Assembly: GCF_001641265.1 (NCBI RefSeq) | Contig: NW_020167555.1 | Location: forward strand, 62,001-126,000 | Reading direction: 5' to 3' | DNA length: 64,000 nucleotides | Origin: Pseudogymnoascus destructans | Taxonomy: Eukaryota; Ascomycota; Leotiomycetes; Thelebolales; Thelebolaceae | Shown: piece after piece, positions 36,231 to 48,814 of the stretch | How the letters are laid out: every line of letters starts with the position of its first letter | How positions within the stretch are numbered: position 1 is the first letter of the stretch | Program-made: the position numbers and the translations under genes | Notes under the pieces: generated by a model | The model's database searches: none | The model's input: the letters and a program-made list of their open reading frames with translations, nothing else | Told to the model about the DNA's origin: nothing

Positions 36231-36677
36231 GCATTCCTACGAGGACGCGTAGAACTGTAGCCTTCGTAAATATTGAAATATGATACCCCTTGCTCAAATC
36301 GGTCGTTTGCTGTAAAACCACGAGTCTGAAATCTCCTCGCCTTTTTTCTCAGGATCTTATCCTCCGATAAGCTGGCGCTGCCCCGCCACCCAAGTTTTGA
36401 ACTAACTTTGGCACCATGGACTGGACCTGGACTGCTGACAAGCCGCTCACTGATATGATTTATGATACGACTATTGTTTTCGGGAGAGCCATTCGAATGC
36501 TAAATATGATGGCGGCGCGGTAGCTCAGAGCCAATTTACAGGCGGACAAAAGCTACTACAGCCAAGTGGATACTAGGCGCCAACTAGTCCAGATGCCCAT
36601 ACTTTCCTATAGCACAAGGCTCTGACACCACCTCATATTCGCACACTTCCTCGCCTCACCCTCAAGGCTAGCTCTTT
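36231..36677. other. Intergenic
   Basis: 447 bp without a supported gene; upstream region of the Zn2Cys6 factor. Confidence 0.55.
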
Positions 36678-39326
36678 ATGCCACGCCCAAAGAAGCCTGG
36701 GGCGCCAGAGCCCAAGAAGCGCAGCAGAAATGGTTGCTGGTACGTCCCATTCGTTGTTTCGTGCTGAGTCAGCGAGGTTGCGCGCGTCACCTTTTAAATG
36801 CAAGTGATGGCCACTGATCGTCTCTACCCAGGCCCTGCAAAGCTCGAAAGGTTAAGTGCGACGAGGCGCACCCGACGTGTCTCAGTTGCCAGCGACAGAA
36901 TGAGGTGTGCGACTATAGCGTGCGGTTGAACTGGAATGGGAGAGGGAAGCGGAAGGCTGAGCCGACAGGCGGGAGACAGACGATTTTTCATGTTAATACA
37001 CTCTCTGCTGATTTTGACGTCTCCCCGAAAGAGGCCGTAAAAGTCGAGGCGTCTATCTCTCCGCCGAACGGAACACATTATGGCACACGACCATCAAGCC
37101 GAGAGCATGTTGCAGACCAGGCACCGACGACTACCGACGACTACCGGCACACTGAGAAGCATTCGACAACTACCATCCCAAAGCTGGCAACATGGAGTAT
37201 GGAACCGCCAAGTTTGGACTCTATCAAGGAGCCATCAACAGACAACATATCCATAGATCCCGTATTAACAGGTCAGGATACTCAACAACCTTGCGCGTCT
37301 CCGCCTTTCCAATATGCGTCTCTAAACTCGTTATATACCCAGCCATTCGAGCAGAGCTACGAGAGATATCGTGATGGGCATGATATAAAATCACCTTCAG
37401 AATCGGGTATGGAAAGTCCAACGGGCAGCTCATTTGTGGATTTTGCAGGCGATACACGGTCCTCGAAACGACTCCGTTATGGGCCCTCCAGTAGTGAAAT
37501 CCACTCTCGGTTTACAGAGATGGCGCTTCCCATCCCCTTGCCGTCTCGTTATAATACCGAAATTCATTTTAGCCAGTCCTTTGCCCCAATGTCAACATCG
37601 TCTCAAAGTGACGATGGGCAGAGAAGCCTCTCCGTTAAGCTTGCGCCACTCACATCCAACGGTAGTCATATGTCGGAATGGCGAAGACTTTCCATTGACT
37701 CTCTGCTCTCTGGCGCTCCTGGAATGTCAAATGCCATGGGCACTGCTGGCTCCACTAGTAGAGAGCAAACTCCTCTCCCATATGGAGATCCGCGCGATGA
37801 CATTATCACTTTGGGGGTTGATAAGGGGCTAAGGGATTTGGACATTGGGAAGAACGATGATGCAAATGCCATTTCGAAAGAATATTCCAGTCTTGATTTT
37901 AGTTTTGGCCAGCAAACGAAAGTGGCAACCTTCGAAAAGGGCGGTTATTACGAAAGGTAAACCTCCATGTCCATGCCAAAGCGCAAAACTAATGCTATTA
38001 GTCCGGTCTGGGTCAAAATTCCTCGATCATTCCACCCTTTGCCGCCGATACTACAAGAGAACCCAATGAACATCCTTTATTTCCACCATTTTATTTCACA
38101 TACTGCGACGTGGGTACTACTACGCCCACATTTGGAATCAAGCTAATTTGTTAGACTTCTCGTCCCTCACCATTGTAGCTCAAATCCTTTCCAAAAGATT
38201 TTGCCACAGATAGCACTGCAGTGCAGTCATTTGATGAAGTTGGTACTGGCATACTCTGCATCTCACCGGGCTCGGCTCCTGAATCACCGAGAACCAATAA
38301 CAAGAATTTCTCTATGGGTCCAGGGGTTCTTTTCCTATCTTCGCGACGCCATCGACGACCCCAAGAAAATAGTTACTGACTCCTGTCTTGCGGGGGCCAT
38401 AATGTTGGCATCTCTTGAGATCATATGCCCCAAGGCCTTCGGGGTCGAGATTCCATGGCAGGAACATCTAACTGTAGCAAGGCAGCTGATTGTTGCCCGA
38501 GGAGAAGCGAACCCCAACAGTGAAATTTCAGCTACCTTTGGCTTTCTATTAAGGTGGTTTGCCTACCTCGGCGTCCTGGGTAGGCTCACTGGCGGACACA
38601 AAAACTTCCTATCCATAACAGAGGGTCTGGTAGCTTATGACAGTGAAGGAGAGCATGGTCTTCAGATCGTCTGTCTTCTTGGGTTTACAAGCCGATGCGC
38701 ATCCATTTTATCCAAGATTGCAGATCTTGCTGCACTGTGCGCTCCTGGGCGTTTCGACGATACCTGCAACGAGCGGCTTGGGTGGCAACCAACAGATGAT
38801 GTCAGGCAACAAGCCGAACAGCTACTCGAAGATCTCGAACACGCAAGGACTAGCTCTTTGATTCAACATTGCCCGCATCTACACTCGTCAGAAGAAGAGG
38901 CATATCAGTGGGATAGCCGCGAAATGGCTGCCACAAATGAGGCATATCACTGGGCTGGCCTTATTCATCTGCACCGTCGGGTTTTGGGCAAACCATCGAC
39001 CGACAAAGACGTCCAAACCGCAGTGCGGGAGATTGTTAACCTTCTTCACAGGGTAAGAAAGGCGTCTGCAGCAGAAGCATGTCTACTTTTCCCCATGTTT
39101 AGTGCTGGGTGCGATGCACAAGACGCGGAGGAACGGAGCTTTATAATGGAGAGGATGAGAAATGTCGAAGGCATTGGGATGAGCCAGGTAAGATTGACTA
39201 CCATTTGGTAATAGTAGCAATTACTAAACTCCTTGGAAGGTTAGAAAGGCACGGAACCTGATTCAAAACGTTTGGGATACTGGAAAGCCCTGGGAAATGC
39301 TTGCAAGTGGCGAATTTGTAGGCTGA
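36678..39326 (+). CDS. Zn2Cys6 transcription factor with fungal regulatory domain
   Basis: Five exons: 36678-36739, 36832-37956, 38002-38109, 38179-39187 and 39240-39326, 796 residues. The binuclear cluster is split by intron 1: NGCW-PCKARKVKCDEAHPTCLSCQRQNEVCDY supplies all six Cys. A long Ser/Thr-rich linker follows, then the fungal-specific helical domain (YSASHRARLLNHREP, LAGAIMLASLEIICP), ending WEMLASGEFVG. Intron 3 (38110-38178) is odd: its first codons, if read through, give VLLRPH resembling the TARVLVPHD segment of relatives, but the frame then hits TAA, so the GTGGGT donor is the only one that keeps the frame. The regulon is unknown. Confidence 0.85.
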
Positions 39327-42269
39327 AGCCTTCAGGGATGTCGCACGACTACCGCAATCTGGCTAGGACAGACTCTAGTACAAGGCAAAAAGCCTACCAA
39401 GCACGTCGCTTTTTTCGATGGACATCGTTCCATTGCCAACTTGACGCGGTGAGGCACGCATTTGTTGTCAATATGCTACAGTGTCCAAGAGAAAACCAAT
39501 CGCCTGAATCCGCTAGTGCTGGGCATCACGTTAAAAGGCACCAATACGTCCAGAACTCAATACTGTCATCAGGTAGGCAGACACAAGAAAGATGGCATGT
39601 TTGCGAGCAATCGCGGATGAGCCATCCGGACGATGGGGGCGCGTCGAAACGCATAGAGCCGATCTCTCGATAGCCGGCTGTTGAGAAGTCGTGCGCTGGA
39701 TACTTACCACCACCTGAACGCTGCCGCGCGGTTTCATGGTGCGAGGTTCGGCATTCAGTCTCTTCGCCGCGATGCGCTTGAAACCTGTCGGTACCATCTA
39801 AACGGGGTCCTTTGTGAAGGAGAAGCGCGATATGGAGTGTTGCTTAATGCGATATACTGCATCTAGCAATACTCCGCTCCGAAGCCACCATCTCGGACTC
39901 GGCCGAGGAGGACCCATCTAGTATTTCGTCGGCTATCTCTGCGTGGAACTAGTATGAACACGCTACTGTATCGATATACTTCAACGTTTGGTTTGGAATG
40001 CGCACGTTGTATGCGTTGGTAGTTGGGCTGGTCGCGTCTCCCACGGGTATTTATTACTCTGGTGCTACCACTGCTGATCACCCTGCTTGGCACATGGGTT
40101 TCTGGATAAGTCAATTTAGGGTTTCTGAGTTCGATATAGAGAGTGTGGGCCTCATCTTGGGATATCTCAGTCTTTGGATATTGTAGTGACGCTGGTGTTC
40201 CGTCCTGTACCTGCCCTCCATAGTAGACGGGGCATTCATCATTAAGGCGGAGAGATAGCAAAACCTCGCTGAGTAATTCTGGGGTGGTTGCGGGCATTCA
40301 TAGATCTATAAACTTGGTCCTTCCCATTTAATATATCTCCCTTGGATATCGCTGTGCATGTGGTGTAGTTATGTTTTACCTTTGTGTGTTTTGACTGGCC
40401 ATGGATAAGAATATGGGCCTTGGAGGCCCCTGACTGGGTCTGTTTTGTTCATATAAACCTTCGTTTTGTATGTGATTTTCGTGGAGGCTGTAGAAGAATC
40501 TATTGTTGTATATAAAGGCATATGAACTCCTATTTTGAGTATGGTGAACTCTGTGCCGTAGTATTTCACATAACATCTCATCGTCTGCGGTGGCTGGCAC
40601 GAAGCTCCCCCCCATTTCCTCTTTCAGCGACAGACACTCACCTTAACGTACACAACTTCCAATAATTACAAGGAGCTAGCGATTGTTTGCAGTGTTTGCC
40701 CGCCCTTCCATTTCGCTTCCGTCCAATGGCGTGAAGCCATGACAGTCGCGCTTAAAGTGAATATCAGCGCGCTTAACGATTTCGAAATCACCCACCTGGG
40801 TATAAATACCCCTTCTCCCCCCCATATTCTTGTTCTTCTTCCTCCTTTCTTGTTTTTCATTTCCTTTCATTTCTTTTACTCCTGCACCAAGCGGTGTATT
40901 GTCGAAACTTCTATCCTCTTTTCTTACACATACCTTGCCTTGGTCTTATCCTTCATTGGACTTCGATCTTGGTTTGTGTATTGTACCACAGTTCTTCTTC
41001 CTTATTTTACATAGCTTGCCTTGGTCTTATTCTTCATTGGCTTTGATCTTAGTTCGTGTATTTACACTAGATCTTCTTCTACAGCTCCTCTTTCACAGCT
41101 CCTCTTTCACAGCTCCTCTTTCACAGCTCCTCTTTCACAGCTCCTCTTTCACAGTTCCTCTCCACAGCTCTTTTTCACAGTTCTTCTTTCCACAGTTCTT
41201 CTTCCACAGCTCTTCCAATCTTTTCTTTGCCATTGTTTTTGCTGCATACTTTTGCTGCATACAAATCGAACTGTTCAGATGATGATAATACTACTACTTG
41301 TTCCCAACATCATCCATTAGGATTGATTTGAGGTTCCCTGGATATTTGCTGATGAGCAGTTTTATTTATTTATTTCAGCAATCTTTTCAGCATTTACCTT
41401 CTCTTTGTTTTTCTTTTTGTTCTATATAAATTGAACTGTTCAGATGATGTTTCCATCCCGTTACCCAATCCCACTATCATCCACTTGGATTGATTTGAGG
41501 ACAGCGGAAGCATTTACTGATGAACAGTTTGATTTATTTACTTCTATCTTTTCGCATTTATTTTTATTTATTTTGTTTTTGTTTATATATAACTGTTCAG
41601 ATGATGTTTCCATCCCGTTACCCAATCCCAATATCATCCACTTGGATTGATTTGAGGACAGTGGAAGCATTTACTGATGAACAGTTTGATTTATTTACTT
41701 CTATCTTTTCGCATTTTTTTTGGTTTATATAACTGTTCAGATGATGATAAAGCTTTGAACTCCAGATCGTCCTTGGACTGGTCACAGTTTGGGTCGTTGA
41801 GGGTCCCAGTCTTGAAATTATTCTGCGAGTCTCAAACAATCGTCGACCGCAGATAAGAAACTGACTTCAAATAACAGCATTACTCGATACCCAAACCTCC
41901 AACCAATTCCAACATACACTTTATTCCATATTTTTTCTCGTTTGTTTGTTTCGCAGCGTGGATCTAGCTCAAGTCGCAACAAAACAGAGTCAAAGGGGGA
42001 ATAACCCACCCAACTCAAGCTGAGATTTGTTGTTCGAAACGATGAAAAGAGCATATAACTTGAGATCTGGCTATCAAATTAGTCGAATTGATGACAGTAA
42101 AGTTTATGGTACTGATCGAACATATTTCAACGCAAAATCAATCAATACAACCTATCAATGTCTTTAAAAAGTTATTTGAAATATATGTGCTGTAAATACA
42201 TGATATATGGTTCTATATGCGAAGGAAGACACCACGCACGCTATGAACTCCTGGTAATCTCGTGAAGCT
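39327..42269. other. Long AT-rich spacer with tandem repeats
   Basis: 2.9 kb without a supported gene. A 144-codon reverse frame at 39863-40297 has no recognisable content. 41082-41160 contains five perfect 14-bp CAGCTCCTCTTTCA units followed by degenerate ones. 41269-41747 contains a 140-165 bp tandem repeat, listed separately. Confidence 0.6.
41269..41747 (+). repeat. Tandem repeat, 3.1 copies of a 140-165 bp unit
   Basis: Units start with AACTGTTCAGATGATG at 41269, 41434, 41591 and (partial) 41731. Copies 2 and 3 are almost identical over their first 125 bp; copy 1 is more diverged, and lengths differ mainly in a terminal T-rich/TATATA tract. Each unit is T-rich with the core CCACTTGGATTGATTTGAGG. 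Function unknown. Confidence 0.88.
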
Positions 42270-44085
42270 TTACAACTTGGACTTGACCTTCTTCTCCTCT
42301 GCCTCGGCCTGCTGCTTCAGGACCCTCCGCAAGATCTTGCCGCTCGCGGTCTTAGGTATCACATCAACGAATCTAACACCTCCTCTCAAGCGCTTGTGGC
42401 CAGCTACCTTACTGGACAGCCAATCCGCAATATTCTTGCCCGTCTCCGGTGTACCGGGAACACCAGCCTTGGGCACGACGTATGCGCGAGGGACCTCGGT
42501 TGCCTGGTCTTCATTGTAGATGCCAAGAACAGCAACATCGTCGATATCCGGGTGCGAAAGCAGAAGACCCTCTAGTTCTGCGGGAGGAACTTGGAATCCC
42601 TTATATTTGATGAGTTCCTTCACGCGGTCTGTGATATAGAAGTTTCCCTTCTTGTCTTGGAACCCGACGTCACCGGTCTTGAAATAACCGTCGTCGGTGA
42701 GCGCGTTCTTCGTGCCTTCAGGGTTCTTCCAGTAACCCAAGAACACATTAGGTCCCTTGATCCATAGCTCACCAGTCTCCCCGACTTCAAGTTCTTTCTC
42801 CTCGGCCGACATGAACTTCGCGGTCTGGTTGGGCAGAAGGCGTCCGACTGAGCCCATTGCCGTTTGCCAGTCCTCCCAGCGCTGCGAGTGAGTCGTGGGA
42901 GATGTCTCGGACAGGCCATATCCCTGCTTGACCTTGATGTTGCGTTTGGCATACAATGCGTTGACAATTTCCCGCGTGAGGGGTGCTGCACCCGAGTTTA
43001 TCATTCTGATTGTGCTGAGGTCGTACTTGTCCACCACTGGGTTCTTGGCAAGCTGAAGAACCACTGGTGGTACGGCATAGGCGAAGGTAATTTTATTCTC
43101 CTGGATGATGGAGCAGAATCTCTCGAGGTCAAATTTCGCCATAACATATGTGGTGAGGCCTCTGAAGAATGCGTAATGAACAAGGCAGGTAAGGCCTGTT
43201 GAATATATTAGTGGTTGTTGGGCGAGAAGGTAGAAAGGATGCCATACCATAAATGTGGAAAAATGGAAGGAAAGAAAGGAGTTTGTCGCCTTTGCCATCA
43301 GGTCCACCATCAGAACTCAAATTATTGCCTTCCCCTACAGCATGCATGAATAAGTTAGACACAATGTTGCGGTGTGACAGCATGACACCCTTTGGGTGGC
43401 CAGTGGTGCCACTGCTATAGACTAAGAAGGCAAGGTCCTTTTCGGGGTTCACTCGTGTTCTGACATATCTTGTTGCCCCCGAGAGGTTCCGAATGCTAGT
43501 GAAATGCTTGAATCTGTCATCCCTCTCGTCTCCGAGGATAATGATCCTCTTCTCCGAAAGGCCAACAGATTTGGCGGCAGCTCGGGCATCCGCCAGGAAT
43601 GCTTTCTGTGTCACAAGTGCTTTGGCACCGCAATCTTTAAGCTGGAAAGCCAATTCTGCGGGAGTGTACGCTGGGTTGGCAGGAGAGATCACCCCTCCGG
43701 CCCAGTGGGTTCCCCATATCACCGCTGGTGTGTCAATGCTGTTGGGTGTATAGAGGGCAAGGACATCGCCCTTCTTCCAGTCCCATTGAGCCTTGAGACC
43801 CTTGCCAAAGTCAATCGCAGCCTTCTTTGTCTCTGCGAAAGTATACGACCGGTTCGTCTCGGGATCGACGTAGATTACTGTAGGCAGAATTAGAGTTCTG
43901 ACACGGCCGTGTTATCTTGGGCCAAGGCTCACCTTTGTTATCAGAAAACGGCCTATCTTTCGTCTCAAATAATAGGCCCCAGACATCGACAGCTGGCACA
44001 TCAATATCTGGGAATCTATTGGGGTTAGAGGAAAATCGCTGTGTCATTTTGGATGAGCACGCCTCACCTAGATTTGGTAACCATT
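42270..44085 (-). CDS. 4-coumarate-CoA ligase-like acyl-CoA synthetase, peroxisomal
   Basis: Five exons would be usual; four are seen: 44085-44069, 44015-43933, 43877-43248 and 43195-42270, 551 residues. Exon 1 is 17 nt. The ANL-superfamily motifs are complete: P-loop YSSGTTGHPKGVMLSHRN, GYGLSETSP, YFKTGDVG, the hinge region ITDRVKELIKYKGFQVPPAELE, and the catalytic Lys in PKTASGKILRR. It activates a carboxylic acid via an acyl-adenylate to the CoA thioester. The C-terminus is SKL, a canonical PTS1, so peroxisomal location is well supported. The substrate is not determined. It is divergent to ATP11, with about 400 bp between starts. Confidence 0.94.
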
Positions 44086-44488
44086 ATTATGGGGAGGGGG
44101 ATAGGGCTGGGCTTGGTATCAACTGAGAAGAATTGGGCAGAATTGAGAAAAACAATAATAACGGTGAAGAGATAAATGTCAAGATCTGGAGCCCATGGAA
44201 TATATATGTTGAGGATGTAGGTAACACTACGGAGTACAACTGAGGGCTATGCCACTTGCCACATCGAGTAACTTGGACCTGACATTCACAGGGGAATGCG
44301 GGGAAGTATGGGGATTTTCGGGCAATCGGGATTTTCGGGCAATGGGCGCGCTAAACGGTGCTTAGGTAAGGAATTCGCTGACCAGGCCGAGGCACAGCAG
44401 ATCAAAGCCGAGTGGTGTCAAGGGACGCTACGGCAGAGTAAGATTGATAGGTCTATACCAAGGTCCATTTTACCATCCACTTGCCGAT
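44086..44488. promoter_or_regulatory. Divergent upstream region, 4CL-like ligase / ATP11
   Basis: 403 bp between head-to-head starts. A short direct repeat GGGATTTTCGGGCAAT occurs twice at about 44311-44344. No coding sequence was seen. Confidence 0.55.
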
Positions 44489-45495
44489 ATGGCTGCTCTT
44501 CGTTGTCAAAACGCACTGCGGTATACCGTCTGTGGCGCCCCGCCCTATTTGCGCGCCTCTCAGCGAAGATGGGCGCAGGTCCACGACATCCGCTTCCTCG
44601 TCACTCGCGCACAGCCAGACAGGGTTCTGGAGAAGTATAAGGAGAAGCTGGCGAAGAAGGCGAAATCGTAAGTCGATGTTCTCTGGTCGGCCCTTGGCGT
44701 GAACTTTAGCTGACAAGGTTGGTTCTTGTTAGGGAAGGATTGAGCGATGTCAATGAGTTGAAAGAAGCGTACAAGGATAAAATCACAGAGCTGAAGAAGA
44801 AACCTGCTACTCCGTCTGGCACTATAGATGGACGCCCACCGCCAGCTCCTGAAGCAATAAACGAAGCTGCAGCCAAGTCGCCATTCCCCCCCCCGCCACC
44901 GCCACCACAAGTTCCTTCTTCAAAGTCCAGCACGCCTGGTGTACGGACACTATCATCATACCTGGACGTCGCCAAGACGAGAGAGCTTCCTCACAAGGAA
45001 ATCGAAACCATATGGCGCCTCCGACACGCCTCAAACCCTCAGTCACTCTGTGCTACCGTGCCGCTAGAGACATACAAGACCATAGAAGCATCTGCAAAGA
45101 AGTTTCCCCACTTCGTCCTACCATTGCCCCGCGAAGGACAGGGCGCAGAGATCCATCTGCTACAGTGGACGTTCCCAGCGCCTGATACTGTCACGGTTCT
45201 CTTCACCCACCTCGCAGAGTTCAAGTTGAGAGGCGAATTTGCACAGCCGCATACAACTATTACCCACCACTTGGAATTGGCTGCGGAGAAAGAGGTGGTT
45301 CTGGTCCAAGGTCAGGTGATTGAGAACAGAGGAGTCACTGTCGACGAGGCCAAATTTCTGTTGATGTGCCTGCAGAAATTTTACGGATTTGGAAGCGAGA
45401 GTGCTGACCGTAAGAGGCTACTGGAGCTGTTTGGAAAAGGAGATCCAGCCTTTAAGGTTGAGGATCTGGTTGAGGAGACTGAAAAGATATTTTAA
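44489..45495 (+). CDS. ATP11: ATP11-type mitochondrial F1-ATPase assembly chaperone
   Basis: Two exons, 44489-44667 and 44733-45495, 313 residues. The N-terminus (MAALRCQNALRYTVCGAPPYLRASQRRW) is Arg-rich without acids, a typical mitochondrial presequence, and sets the start over an in-frame upstream Met at 44444. The family domain follows a proline-rich linker: TLSSYLDVAKTRELPHKEIETIWRLRH, FPHFVLPLPREGQGAEIHLLQW, TVTVLFTHLAEFKLRGEFAQPHT and LLMCLQKFYG. ATP11 binds free F1 beta subunits during assembly. The poly-Pro stretch (FPPPPPPPQVP) at about residue 114 is a lineage feature. Confidence 0.94.
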
Positions 45496-46053
45496 ACTAG
45501 TGACGAGATATACCGGTGCATTTCTGGCATTGCTGAGGTGTATCATTGTACAACACGCAGGAAGTGTAGGATTAGACAAAGATAGTGTATATGAACTGTT
45601 GAATAGAGATTAGGGATATATTTTCTGCGGTTGTAAATATCTGTCGAGGTAAGGGGTTTTGGTTTTGGCTATCAGACCCAGGAAACGACTGTGGACTCCC
45701 AACCACCGCTGTTCATCCCACGTGAAAATGATAATACTGACCAGCAAAGCAAGGAGGTATATGTCATATGGTATTGACAAGTGCGGAGAAACTATCAAGA
45801 AACTCGCCACACAACTCAAGCAAACATGCACAGCTGTATTTTGGACAAGTGGATGATCAACCTTGGCACGTATTAATTCCAACAGCGGTCTTAGCAACAG
45901 TCCTCTCCTTCCCCAAGAGCCCCGAAAAAAATATACAGGACAATCCAAACGCCCAGCATGAACAGACGTACTTGAGATGCACAAAACCAAGCCGGGTACT
46001 GTCAACTCCGAGACCAGCGGATGCCCCAGCTCTCAATCCACAGCGCTCTCTGG
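45496..46053. other. Intergenic
   Basis: ATP11 3' flank; no supported gene. Confidence 0.55.
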
Positions 46054-46407
46054 TTATGCCTCCGCCTCCCCGATAAAGTCCTCAAAGCTTCCCCACACGG
46101 TGAACTTTGCAGTAAAATGCGAGAACAGCAGCCTCATGAGCTCATTCGGGTTCTTCATTTGCCTATACGACCCTCGCTTAGACGGTTCGATAGTGAGCAG
46201 CATCCATCCCAGCGCAATCTTCGAGGAGCGATCATAGTCTCGCGGGGGTAGATCGCGCTCCTTGAGAGTTTCCACGCTGAGGGCGACGGTGTCCCAGGCG
46301 TCAGGATCGGTGATTAAGAGGATGCCCTGCAGCTGGCTCCGCCACTCTTCGAAGTTGTCGGGGTTCTTGAGCTTGTAGATCGAGTATTGCGGGGGTATTG
46401 GGGACAT
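46054..46407 (-). CDS. Small Gag-like protein (copia/UBN2-type N-terminal region)
   Basis: A single 117-residue ORF on the reverse strand. The stretch YKLKNPDNFEEWRSQLQGILL resembles the start of Ty1/copia Gag (L-x-NW-x-W-x-x-x-L pattern). It continues WDTV and GWMLLTIEPSKRGSYRQMKNPNELMRLLFSHF, matching the helical order of that domain. No zinc knuckle, protease or LTR is seen nearby, so it is either a stranded gag fragment or a domesticated small gene. An intact frame without pol favours neither firmly. Confidence 0.45.
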   Translation of the reverse strand: MSPIPPQYSIYKLKNPDNFEEWRSQLQGILLITDPDAWDTVALSVETLKERDLPPRDYDRSSKIALGWMLLTIEPSKRGSYRQMKNPNELMRLLFSHFTAKFTVWGSFEDFIGEAEA

Positions 46408-48814
46408 CGTTTGGTGTTTGGTTACGCGTGCCTGTTCTTAATTAGAGGGCTTTTGGATAGGGATCCCTTGGTACATACTGGTTTGGGGGCCCTCGGAGGG
46501 GGAAAAGGCTTCTGTAGCTTCAAGTCAAGATAGACCGCCTAGTCGTTTTGCTCCAAATGATTGATCTGTTGGCTGCGTGAGGCGGATATGACGCATGGGA
46601 TTGTGAATTAGAGAAAGTGCCAAAGGTAGGATTGTATCATATATTTATGCCGCTCTTGCGTGAAGGAGGAAGGATAATGGCGGCGTTGAAAGAATGAGAG
46701 GGGCTCCCAAAGAGGACATGAGGTTGAAGAGAGTATAGAATTATCGAGGCGGGCTTCACAAGCGTCGAAGGCAGTGCTTGTGAAGGAGAGTAATTATTCG
46801 CGCTTCACAGCTCTGGGTGAGATTATCGAGTGTTTATCCGTGAGTTGTCTCCAGAAACGGCAGGAAGCACCATCCGTACCTGCCATTTCAGCCCAAATTT
46901 GGTAGCGTTAATCTCATCTATATCGTGCATCTTGCCGTCGCTCACTCAAAATAATAATAATTTTGGTCAATACCATTCACAATCCGTGTAGTGGAGACGC
47001 TGAGTTCAAACCCTATGGAAAGAGGTTGGTGCCAGCATACTGTTCTCAGATGTGACACCGCGTCTGGTGCGTTGCTGAACCTCGACCAGCATCAAGTCAG
47101 ACCTTCCATCCCTTGTCGCACGTCAGTCTCCATACTGATAACTCGTACATAGTATACGGAGTAGAGCAACAGGTAAACTCATAAAGCGAGTCGGCACTTA
47201 GCCCACCCGGATTTTGTTTGAGAGCTGAGAAACTCATATTTAATCCTGGTCTTTTTGTTTTTTATCTAGCTCCCCTCGGATTTAAATCCTATTGGCAGAT
47301 ATAATTATAAGGGGTCTATTTGGAGGCTTGCCAGACATTCGAGCATTGATTGCTATCCGGCTCAACGCACCCCGCAAGACTATTACACAAGAGCACCGTC
47401 TGATAAACTTCATATGGCATCCGCCGAGACATCATAATCCTTCGCTTGGGTTCTCTGCGAAATACGGGATAGCAAATCTTCGCAGAGTTCGTAAAGCAAG
47501 ACAACACGCGGGATTTGTCTGTGTTCGGCTTAGACACCAACCCACAAGCTGCATGAGTAAGGGTTCGGGGAACAAGTCAACTGCCAAGTCAAGCGTATAC
47601 GAAGTACGATGCGTGATAGGGAGCTAGAGCAGGGGCAGCATCTATTTTGGATTATCAACTGTGATACCAGCGCGGCGATCAACTGTTTGCACTTGGTTGC
47701 TCTGTCTTAGCGGCGCTCGGGAAGCTCGCCTCGGGCTGGATCTAGGGGTTGGTGGCTTTCGGGGCACGGGGGTATCAGCCTTCTCCGTGCCCCTCCACAA
47801 ATCCCAACTCTTCATACAGTTCGTTCCAAGCAGCGTTACTCCACGTACAAAGTAACTGATCGTCATATTTTCGAGGTATACTTAAAGTTTTTGTCCGTGT
47901 TGCTGGCACGGCGATCTTTTCTTGGCGCGCGATTGCTGGAACCGAGCTCGTCGGATACCCGCGCCTTGAGGATCCGAGCATTCGCCATATTCCCCTTACT
48001 CTATCTACGTATGCAGAAGACCAGTTTTGGATATCTGTCTTACTTCAACAGCGTCGAAGGTGCTCTCCGTGATGTCACGTAGTTTGGCAGAATCGTCTTG
48101 GCATGGAATTGCTGCAACCGAGCTCCATCACGCCTCTCAGTTATACTCCAAATTCAACGAGCCGTTCGGGAGCCTCACCAACGTCCCCAGCCTTCTCGGA
48201 ATGTGGATGAGGCTAACAGTTTATTTTAGGTCTCTACGCTAAGATGGTTGCTTTGGGTGATGGAGACGGGCCCTACTCCTGAAATGGCCCGTCCCGTTGT
48301 CCCCATCCCCGTTCCTCTCATAGTATGACTGCAGGCTTTATGACATGGCTATGAGATGCATCTATTTCTTGATGACAAAGTTGGTGACTTATTTTGCAGT
48401 GGCTGTCAGCCTCGACGCTAAGTCGAGGTTTGTCAATCGGTTAAATCGATCGCGTGCATCCTCAGGAGTGCACCGCTCAGCTTGTGCACTTTCGAATATG
48501 TCTCCAGGTCCCAACTGAGATGCAAGGGCCTCGATCGACGGAACTATTGATTGATGGTGAGCACCAAGCCGTGACATATCCATATCCTTGCGTCATTGAT
48601 TATCTTTCTGCTTCAAGTCGGATGAGAATAGATGAATAGGGGAAGAGTCCATAGTCTATATTTCGTATCTGAATTACTATAAAGCCATTGTCTTTCCCTC
48701 CTCATCCGTTCATCAACCAGCCATCCAGACATTAGCATCTTCTCATCTGCCTTCCAGCCTCCAACTTTTATATACTCAAACTTTTGCCTCCTTTCAGCCA
48801 AGCTACTATCCAAC
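46408..48814. other. Intergenic, 2.4 kb, no gene supported
   Basis: AT-rich; short ORFs on both strands lack recognisable motifs, signal peptides or splice-connected partners. The right end provides the promoter of the secreted-protein gene. Confidence 0.5.

Noticed and set aside
39863..40297. 144-codon reverse ORF after the Zn2Cys6 gene
   Set aside because: No motif, no splice partner and no promoter support; it could be a gene remnant but nothing shows it.
44453..44910. Reverse-strand ORFs over the ATP11 gene
   Set aside because: Shadows of a gene with a clear presequence and family domain.
47292..47627. 111-codon ORF in the 46.4-48.8 kb spacer
   Set aside because: No domain, signal peptide or splice-linked exon; chance frame.
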